The notes under the pieces: model-generated
Told to the model about the DNA's origin: nothing
Seen by the model: the letters and a program-made list of their open reading frames with translations, nothing else
Database searches by the model: none
Part shown: piece after piece, positions 6,027 through 11,287 of the stretch
Layout: each line of letters opens with the position of its first letter
How positions within the stretch are numbered: the first letter of the stretch is position 1
Program-made: the position numbers and the translations under genes
Assembly: GCA_015228695.1 (NCBI GenBank)
Contig: JADGDA010000059.1
Coordinates: 1-11,287 of the forward strand
DNA from: Alphaproteobacteria bacterium
Lineage (GTDB): Bacteria > Pseudomonadota > Alphaproteobacteria > Rhodospirillales > Rhodospirillaceae
DNA: 11,287 nt
Direction of reading: 5' to 3'

Positions 6027-6574
6027 GGGAGGAGCACCATCACGACGCCTGGGCGGACATGGTCCGCGCCGCCGACACTCACCCTCCGCACAGGGGCGCG
6101 CTCGTGCGGGTCGGGGACTTCTCCATCGGAGCCGCCGGCACCCGCTTCCTGAAGCCGGAGGACCTGGACGATTTCGATGTCCAGGTCGTGCTGGCGATGG
6201 AGCATCCCGTGCCCTGGCGCTTCGGCGCCCATTATAATCTGCTGGTGGCTCCGTTGCCGGACTACGGCGGCGTCCCTCCCGAGTGGCCGGCCCTCGTTAA
6301 GACCGTGATCGCGGACCTGCGCGCCGGCCGCCGGGTGCTCGCCTTCTGCCGGGAAAGCCACGGGCGCACCGGATGCCTGCTGGCCTCGCTGATCGCGGTC
6401 CTGGAAAGCGCGGAGGAGACGCCCGATCCCATCCTCGCCGTGCGCGAGCGTCATTGTCCCTCGGCGGTGGAGACCGTGGACCAGGCGATTGCCATCTTCG
6501 ATCTCAGGGGCCGGGCCCTGCCCGAACTCTATATCGACGAGTTCGAGCGCAAGAGGCGGATGCACGGCGGATAG
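6023..6574 (+). CDS. Cysteine-based (CX5R) protein-tyrosine/dual-specificity-type phosphatase
   Basis: The 183-residue protein has the phosphatase P-loop FCRESHGRTGCLLASL: nucleophile Cys109, phosphate-binding Arg115 and the usual Thr-Gly after it. A general-acid loop is seen at PLPDYGGVPP (Asp80), about 30 residues before the cysteine as in dual-specificity phosphatases. The N-terminus is His-rich (EEHHHD). It hydrolyses phosphate esters on protein or another substrate through a phosphocysteine intermediate; the substrate is unknown. The start overlaps the stop of the dikinase-like gene (ATGA at 6023-6026), with a G-rich ribosome binding site inside that gene, so the two products are probably made together. 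The tail overlaps the convergent epmB tail by 46 bases. Class assignment is strong; specificity cannot be read. Confidence 0.87.
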   Translation: MREEHHHDAWADMVRAADTHPPHRGALVRVGDFSIGAAGTRFLKPEDLDDFDVQVVLAMEHPVPWRFGAHYNLLVAPLPDYGGVPPEWPALVKTVIADLRAGRRVLAFCRESHGRTGCLLASLIAVLESAEETPDPILAVRERHCPSAVETVDQAIAIFDLRGRALPELYIDEFERKRRMHGG

Positions 6575-7518
6575 GCATGGCGGTTGCCGCGCGGGTCCTC
6601 GACCGTGGCCCCGCCGTCGAGCAGATGATCGGGACCGACCGGAATCTTTCCGTGGCCGCCGGGAATGTCGAGGACGTAGGTCGGCTGGCACAGCCCGGAG
6701 ACCTCTCCCCGCAAGGCCCGGACCAGGGCCCGCCCCTCGGCCAGGGTGGTGCGGAAATGGCCGGTGCCGGGGGCCATGTCGCAGTGGTGCAGGTAATAAG
6801 GCTTGATCCGGTTGCGGACGAGGGCGCGCATCAGCGCGGCCAGGACGGACGGATCGTCGTTGACGCCCTTGAGCAGGACCGTCTGCGCCAGCATGGGAAT
6901 GCCGGCCAGGACGACGGCGCGGCAGGCCGCGCGGGTTCTGTCCGTCAACTCCGCCGGGTGATTGCAGTGGAGAACGAGATAGACCGCGCTTTCCGAGGTC
7001 CTCAAGGCCGCGATCAGGGACCGGGTCATCCGATCCGGATCGACGACGGGAATCCGGGTGTGCAGGCGGATCACCTCGACATGGGGGATGGCGTCGAGGG
7101 CCGCGATCAGGGACGCCAGTCTCCGCGCCGACAGCATCAGGGGATCGCCGCCGCTGAGAATCACCTCCCGGACGGCGGGCGTGGCATGGACATAGGCCAG
7201 GGCGGCGGCCAGCTCCGGCGGCGACAAAGCCCCGTCCGGCCGCCCCACCCGCGCGCGGCGGAAGCAGAACCGGCAATAGGCGGCGCAGGCATGATGGGGA
7301 ATCAGCAGCACCCGGTCGGGATAGCGGTGGACGATCCCCTTGACGGGGGAGTGGGCGGAGTCGCCAATGGGATCGTCGCTTTCGCCCCAGGCCGGAATCT
7401 CCTCCGCGTCGCTGGGGACGAACTGCCTCGCGATAGCGGGCTCATCGGCGATCAGTGACTCCAGGTACGGAGTGACGGCCGCGGCATAACGGCGGGAATT
7501 CGAGGGCTTCGTGGTCAT
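6529..7518 (-). CDS. epmB: EF-P lysine 2,3-aminomutase (radical SAM, KamA/EpmB family)
   Basis: EpmB converts (S)-alpha-lysine to (R)-beta-lysine, which EpmA then attaches to a conserved lysine of elongation factor P. The 329-residue protein shows the radical-SAM cluster motif CX3CX2C (C78-AAY-C82-RF-C85, followed by FRR), the SAM-binding LSGGDPL (121-127), LLKGVNDD (216-222), and the PLP-binding segment LDIPGGHGKIPVG with Lys291. The upstream tract DPIGDSAHSPVKGIVHRYPDRVLL (49-72) is typical of the family. A KamA-type free lysine aminomutase is the alternative, but adjacency to epmA favours EpmB. The ATG at 7518 is chosen; an in-frame ATG at 7569 would run deeper into epmA. A weak GGAG lies 11 bases upstream, inside epmA. 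The end overlaps the phosphatase gene. Confidence 0.9.
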   Translation of the reverse strand: MTTKPSNSRRYAAAVTPYLESLIADEPAIARQFVPSDAEEIPAWGESDDPIGDSAHSPVKGIVHRYPDRVLLIPHHACAAYCRFCFRRARVGRPDGALSPPELAAALAYVHATPAVREVILSGGDPLMLSARRLASLIAALDAIPHVEVIRLHTRIPVVDPDRMTRSLIAALRTSESAVYLVLHCNHPAELTDRTRAACRAVVLAGIPMLAQTVLLKGVNDDPSVLAALMRALVRNRIKPYYLHHCDMAPGTGHFRTTLAEGRALVRALRGEVSGLCQPTYVLDIPGGHGKIPVGPDHLLDGGATVEDPRGNRHAYPPCIRLLRSNSSI

Positions 7519-8560
7519 GACGTGGTGGACTCCAGACACCTTCGCAAGAAACCGCCCCCACCTCGCCAAGAGGTCGGCGATCCTCGCGGACGTGCGCCGT
7601 TTTTTCTCCGGGCGCGGCTTCGTCGAGGTCGAAACCCCCGCCCTTCAGACGAGTCCCGGCATCGAGCCCCACATCCAGCCGTTCGCGACGGAGCTGAGGG
7701 AACCCTTTGCCCAGGGCGCGCGGACCCTTTATCTGCACACATCGCCCGAATTCGCTATGAAGAAACTGCTGGTGGCGGGAATGCCGCGCATTTTCCAGCT
7801 CGCCCGCGTGTTCCGCAATGGGGAGCGCTCGGACACCCACCATCCGGAATTCACCATGCTCGAATGGTACCGGAGCGGAGCGGACTACCGCGACCTGATG
7901 ACCGATTGCGAGGACCTGCTGCGTTCCTGCGCCGACGCGGCGGGGGTGGCGGCGTTCGTCCGCCGGGGCCGGCGTTGCGATCCCGGACTCCCCTGGCGCT
8001 TCCTGACCGTGGCCGAGGCGTTCCGTTCCCTGGCGGACATCGACCTGCTCGCGACGGTGGCGGACCCCGACGACCCCGACCCTCCCCCCGCCGCCCTGGC
8101 CGCCGAGGCGCGGCGGATCGGCGTTTCCTGCGCCGACGGCGACCGCTGGGAAGACATTTTCTTCCGTATCGCCCTCGACCGGATCGAACCGTTGCTGGGA
8201 GACGGAGCGCCCACGATCCTCCACGACTATCCCGCCTGCATGGCGGCCCTGTCGCGGCGCAAGCCGGGGGACGCCCGAGTCGCGGAACGGTTCGAGCTTT
8301 ACGTCTGCGGCGTGGAACTGGCCAATGCCTTTTCCGAACTGACCGATCCCGTCGAACAGCGCCGCCGTTTCGCGGTGGACACGGCGTTGCGGGAGCGCCT
8401 GTACGGCGGGCGTCTGCCGGTGGACGAGGATTTCCTGTCCGCTCTCGCCTTCGGCCTTCCCGCCAGCGCCGGAATCGCCTTGGGATTCGACCGTCTGGTC
8501 ATGCTGGCGGCGGGGGTGGAGACGATCGAGGAGGTGCTCTGGGCGCCCGTCGCGGAGTAA
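7517..8560 (+). CDS. epmA: EF-P lysyltransferase (LysRS paralogue)
   Basis: EpmA activates (R)-beta-lysine with ATP and ligates it to a lysine side chain of elongation factor P, which relieves ribosome stalling at proline runs. The 347-residue protein is a class II lysyl-tRNA synthetase catalytic core with no anticodon-binding domain. Motif 1 is FFSGRGFVEVETPAL (29-43), motif 2 is FRNGERSDTHHPEFTMLEWY (99-118), and motif 3 is GIALGFDRLVML (319-330). GVELANAFSELTDP (265-278) is also typical. Length matches the family. Start ATG at 7517 gives MTWWTPDTFARNRP, as in alphaproteobacterial relatives; a GTG two codons earlier is possible. GAGGG about ten bases upstream lies inside epmB. It diverges from epmB with the two start codons sharing a CATG. 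The elongation factor P gene is not in the window. Confidence 0.94.
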   Translation: MTWWTPDTFARNRPHLAKRSAILADVRRFFSGRGFVEVETPALQTSPGIEPHIQPFATELREPFAQGARTLYLHTSPEFAMKKLLVAGMPRIFQLARVFRNGERSDTHHPEFTMLEWYRSGADYRDLMTDCEDLLRSCADAAGVAAFVRRGRRCDPGLPWRFLTVAEAFRSLADIDLLATVADPDDPDPPPAALAAEARRIGVSCADGDRWEDIFFRIALDRIEPLLGDGAPTILHDYPACMAALSRRKPGDARVAERFELYVCGVELANAFSELTDPVEQRRRFAVDTALRERLYGGRLPVDEDFLSALAFGLPASAGIALGFDRLVMLAAGVETIEEVLWAPVAE

Positions 8561-8657
8561 CCTGATTGAAAGTAGGGTTTTTTGTTGCCTGCCCGCTTCG
8601 CGCTGGCGTACCGTGCCCCGGTCTGACGGGAAAGATGGTCATGAGGAGGCGGAACGG
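8561..8657 (+). promoter_or_regulatory. Leader of the DUF2189 gene with strong ribosome binding site
   Basis: AGGAGG at 8644-8649 lies eight bases before the ATG at 8658 and decides that start over in-frame sites upstream such as 8613. The rest of this gap has a TTGAAA (8566-8571) without a matching -10, and a T6 run at 8578-8583 with no stem before it, so no promoter or terminator is called. Confidence 0.6.
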
Positions 8658-9455
8658 ATGCACCCAGGCATGAGCGCGAGCGGCCCACATCCGGCCCACG
8701 ATTTCGCCCACCCTGCCATCCGCGTCCTGACCGTGGACCAGACGAGCCGCTGGCTGGCGGCCGGGTGGCGGGACATCCGTTTCGCGCCCATGGTCAGCCT
8801 GGGCTACGGCCTCCTGCTGGTTCTGGCGAGCTGGGCCCTGATCGGCGGCCTGATGGCGGGAGGAATGGGGGCCATGATGCTGCCCCTGGCCGGGGGGTTC
8901 CTGCTGGTCGGACCGGTTTTCGCGGTCGGTCTGTACGACATCAGCCGCAGCCGCGAGCAGGGCGTCCGTCCGGGGTTCCGCCGGACGCTCACCTGCTGGG
9001 TCCCCCATGCCGGGCAGATCGGCATCATGGGCGTGATCCTGTTGATGATGCAGTTCCTGTGGACGCTGCTGTCGCTGGTGATCTTCTCCCTGTTTTTCCA
9101 TTCCGGCCCGCCACCGTTGGAAACATTCCTGCTCGATATCCTCCTCGATCCCGACAACATGGGCTTTCTGGCGGTGGGGACGGCCGTCGGCGGGGTGATC
9201 GCGGCGGCGATCTTCACCGTCAGCGTGGTCTCCCTTCCGATGCTGCTCGACCGCGACGTTTCCGCCGTGACCGCCATCAGCACGAGCATCGCCGCCGTCC
9301 GCGCCAACTGGCGAGTCCTGCTCGGCTGGGCGGCGACCATCGTGCTGATCACCGCAGTCGGGATGGCGACGTTCTTCCTTGGTCTCGCCATTGCCATGCC
9401 GCTGGTCGGCCACGCGAGCTGGCATGCCTATCGGGACTTGGTGGAACCGGAGTAG
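8658..9455 (+). CDS. DUF2189 family inner-membrane protein
   Basis: The 265-residue protein has about five hydrophobic segments that could cross the inner membrane: roughly 46-66, 71-93, 119-147, 168-195 and 219-254. The N-terminus is a short soluble His/Pro-rich tail. The ending VGHASWHAYRDLVEPE is the hallmark of the DUF2189 family, whose members are proteobacterial membrane proteins without an established function; the opening IRVLTVDQTSRWLAAGWRDI also fits. It stands between epmA and the polyamine operon on the same strand, with 97- and 79-base gaps, so it may be its own unit. Family assignment is good; function is unknown. Confidence 0.88.
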   Translation: MHPGMSASGPHPAHDFAHPAIRVLTVDQTSRWLAAGWRDIRFAPMVSLGYGLLLVLASWALIGGLMAGGMGAMMLPLAGGFLLVGPVFAVGLYDISRSREQGVRPGFRRTLTCWVPHAGQIGIMGVILLMMQFLWTLLSLVIFSLFFHSGPPPLETFLLDILLDPDNMGFLAVGTAVGGVIAAAIFTVSVVSLPMLLDRDVSAVTAISTSIAAVRANWRVLLGWAATIVLITAVGMATFFLGLAIAMPLVGHASWHAYRDLVEPE

Positions 9456-9459
9456 GGTG

Positions 9460-9488
9460 TTGACAGGAGGGGACGCAGTCTCGAATAT
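9460..9488 (+). promoter_or_regulatory. Sigma70-like promoter of the polyamine transport operon
   Basis: A perfect -35 TTGACA (9460-9465), a 17-base spacer and GAATAT (9483-9488; 3 of 6 to the -10 consensus) precede the potF-like ATG by 46 bases. It begins five bases after the stop of the DUF2189 gene and is the best promoter candidate in the window. Confidence 0.5.
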
Positions 9489-9534
9489 CCGTCCTGGTCG
9501 AGGCTTGGTCCAGTGCTTTCGGAGTGGGGGAATC

Positions 9535-10635
9535 ATGCGCTTGTGGTTCGTTGCCGTGGCCTTTGCCGCGACGCTGGTGATGGGTGCCGGGGAAGGGCGC
9601 GCCGGCGAGGAAAAGGTTCTCAACGTCTATAACTGGTCGGACTACGTCGCCCCCGACACCTTGGAGAAATTCACCGCCGAGACCGGGATCAAGGTCAATT
9701 ACGACGTCTACGACAAGAACGAGCTTCTGGCCGCCAAGCTGATGGCCGGCCGTTCCGGCTACGACGTGGTGTTCCCCTCCGCTTCCCCCCATTTCGCCCA
9801 ACAGGTGAAGGCGGGGCTCTATCGTAAGCTCGACAGGGCGAAGCTCCACAATTTCGGCAACGTGGACAAGGACGTTCTGGCGACCCTGGCCGCGGGAGAC
9901 CCCGGCAATCAGTACGGCATCCCCTATATGATCTCCGCCACCGGGTTCGGCTATAACGTGGACATGATCAAGAAGGCCATGCCCGATGCGCCGACGGACA
10001 GTTGGGCGATGCTGTTCGACCCGAAGGTGGTCTCCAGGTTCAAGGCCTGCGGCGTCAGCCTGCTCGATGATCCGGTCGAGGTGGTGCCCGCCGCCCTCAG
10101 CTACCTGGGAAAGACCGGAACCAGCCAGACCAACGAGGATCTCAAGGCGGCGAGCGACGCGGTAACGGCGGCCCGGCCCAGCCTCCGCTACTTCCACTCG
10201 TCCAAGTACATCAACGATCTGGCCAACGGTGACACCTGCCTGGCCCATGGATACGTCGGCGATCTGGTCCAGGCCCGCAACCGCGCGAAGGAGGCCAAGA
10301 AGGGCGTGAACATCGCCATCGCCATTCCCAAGGAAGGCGCGGTGGTCAACATCGACGTCATGGCGGTCCCGGCCGATGCGCCGCATCCGGACAACGCCCA
10401 TGCCTTCATCGACTTTCTGATGCGCCCGGAGATCATCGCCGCCGTCACCAACACCACCGGTTACGCCAACGCCATCGTGCCCGCCGCCCCGCATGTGGAC
10501 GCCGAGATCAGGAACGATCCGGTGATCTATCCCCCGGCGGCGGTCCGCGCCAGGGAGTTCACGGTGGCTCCGGCGGAAAGGGAGTACGAGCACGCCCGCA
10601 CCCGGGCCTGGACCAAGGTCAAAACGGGGAAATGA
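9535..10635 (+). CDS. potF: Polyamine ABC transporter periplasmic binding protein, PotF-like
   Basis: The 366-residue protein begins with a signal peptide (MRLWFVAVAFAATLVMGAGEGRA, cleavage probably near residue 23) and would bind putrescine or spermidine in the periplasm for an ABC importer. It follows PotF closely along its length: NVYNWSDYVAPDTLEKF, TGIKVNYDVYD, KLMAGRSGYDVVFPSAS, YFHSSKYINDLANGD, RNRAKEAKKGVN and the ending RTRAWTKVKTGK. Where E. coli PotF has GWAGDV, with a ligand-contacting Trp, this protein has GYVGDL, so ligand preference may differ. Start ATG at 9535 has a GGAG-type site ten bases upstream and a good promoter before it. The stop overlaps the ATPase gene start (ATGA). 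Polyamine uptake is likely; the exact polyamine is not settled. Confidence 0.92.
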   Translation: MRLWFVAVAFAATLVMGAGEGRAGEEKVLNVYNWSDYVAPDTLEKFTAETGIKVNYDVYDKNELLAAKLMAGRSGYDVVFPSASPHFAQQVKAGLYRKLDRAKLHNFGNVDKDVLATLAAGDPGNQYGIPYMISATGFGYNVDMIKKAMPDAPTDSWAMLFDPKVVSRFKACGVSLLDDPVEVVPAALSYLGKTGTSQTNEDLKAASDAVTAARPSLRYFHSSKYINDLANGDTCLAHGYVGDLVQARNRAKEAKKGVNIAIAIPKEGAVVNIDVMAVPADAPHPDNAHAFIDFLMRPEIIAAVTNTTGYANAIVPAAPHVDAEIRNDPVIYPPAAVRAREFTVAPAEREYEHARTRAWTKVKTGK

Positions 10636-11287
10636 CCCAGCCAGGGGAAGGCGAGGCCCGGATCGAGCCCTGGCTCGATCCCGACGCCAAGCCGTTCGTT
10701 CGAATCGAGTCCGTCAGCAAGTCGTTCGGCGCCTTCCACGCCGTGGACGACGTGTCCCTGGACATCTATCAGGGGGAACTGTTCAGCCTGCTGGGAGCCT
10801 CCGGCTGCGGCAAGACCACCCTGCTGCGCATGCTGGCCGGACTGGAGCGGCCGAGCAAGGGCCGCATCCTCATCGACGGCGCCGACATGACCGACGTGCC
10901 GCCCTATGAGCGGCCGGTCAACATGATGTTTCAGTCCTACGCCCTGTTTCCCCACATGACGGTGGAACAGAACGTCGGATTCGGCCTCCGGCAGGACCAC
11001 TTGCCGAAGGCCGAAATCCGCGACCGGGTGGCCGAGATGCTGGCCCTCGTCCGCATGAGCGCCCTTGCCAAGCGCAAGCCCCACCAGCTTTCCGGGGGCC
11101 AGCGGCAGCGGGTGGCTCTGGCGCGCTCCCTCGCCAAGCATCCGAAGCTGCTTCTCCTCGACGAGCCCCTGGGCGCCCTCGACCGCAAGCTGCGCGAGCA
11201 CACCCAGTTCGAACTGGTCAACATCCAGGAGCGGGTGGGGGTGACGTTCGTCATGGTCACCCACGATCAGGAAGAGGCGATGACCAT
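10632..11287 (+). CDS. potG: Polyamine ABC transporter ATP-binding protein, PotG-like (partial)
   Basis: The start overlaps the potF-like stop (ATGA at 10632-10635); 218 codons are visible before the window ends, out of an expected 370 or so. All ABC ATPase motifs are present: Walker A GASGCGKTT, Q-loop MMFQSYALFPHMTV, signature LSGGQRQRVALARSL, Walker B LLLLDEPLGALD and the H-loop VTHDQEEAMT. The KLREHTQFELVNIQERVG tract and the NMMFQSYALFPHM loop are typical of the PotA/PotG subfamily, which powers polyamine import at the cytoplasmic face with PotH and PotI-type permeases, expected just downstream. The C-terminal regulatory domain is missing only because of the window edge. Confidence 0.92.
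   Translation, partial: MTQPGEGEARIEPWLDPDAKPFVRIESVSKSFGAFHAVDDVSLDIYQGELFSLLGASGCGKTTLLRMLAGLERPSKGRILIDGADMTDVPPYERPVNMMFQSYALFPHMTVEQNVGFGLRQDHLPKAEIRDRVAEMLALVRMSALAKRKPHQLSGGQRQRVALARSLAKHPKLLLLDEPLGALDRKLREHTQFELVNIQERVGVTFVMVTHDQEEAMT

Noticed and set aside
5879..7276. Minus-strand and plus-strand long frames across the phosphatase and epmB genes
   Set aside because: Low-complexity Arg/Pro/Gly translations that are shadows of the two recognised genes.
9466..9474. AGGAGGGG as a ribosome binding site
   Set aside because: No start codon of a credible gene follows at a usable distance; the potF-like start is about 60 bases further on.
1..11287. CRISPR array, rRNA or complete tRNA genes
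   Set aside because: No regularly spaced repeats beyond the short ones listed, and no rRNA or full tRNA sequence was recognised.

Overview
The window looks like chromosome from a GC-rich alphaproteobacterium, perhaps Rhodospirillales. This rests on strong G/C third-position bias right of about position 2420 and on the style of the EpmA, EpmB, DUF2189 and PotF-like proteins; no rRNA or other taxonomic marker is present, so the placement is inference. The left 2.4 kb has looser codon use and an AT-richer tail and reads as the right end of an integrated mobile element.

Region 1 (1-2414), element end. An operon joined by ATGA overlaps encodes the C-terminal half of a tyrosine recombinase, a resolvase-like protein without the catalytic serine, and a 60-residue zinc-ribbon protein; a further small ORF follows. 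Next, with its own candidate promoter, comes the first half of a Fic-family protein that ends before the catalytic Fic core. About 95 bases later lies a 22-base copy of the 3' end of tRNA-Glu (2393-2414). Its orientation fits attR of an element inserted in a tRNA-Glu gene, with the element to the left and older chromosome to the right. Two 11-base direct repeats lie between the fic fragment and this site.

Region 2 (2415-3692). After about 190 bases of non-coding DNA with a hairpin comes gluQ on the minus strand, for the enzyme that glutamylates the queuosine of tRNA-Asp. The divergent intergenic region to its right holds a perfect 26-bp inverted repeat with a 5-base loop and smaller palindromes.

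Region 3 (3693-6574). A two-gene operon with an ATGA overlap encodes a protein with the ATP-grasp and phosphohistidine domains of pyruvate phosphate dikinase, but with an unrecognised C-terminal region of about 275 residues instead of the PEP/pyruvate barrel, and a CX5R cysteine phosphatase. A kinase/phosphatase pair for an unknown substrate is the most novel candidate system here.

Region 4 (6529-8560). epmB (minus) and epmA (plus) are head to head with start codons sharing one CATG. Together they should install beta-lysine on elongation factor P. The epmB tail overlaps the phosphatase gene tail by 46 bases.

Region 5 (8658-11287). A DUF2189 membrane protein is followed by a good sigma70-like promoter and a polyamine uptake operon: a PotF-like periplasmic binding protein and, by ATGA overlap, a PotG-like ATPase that runs off the window.
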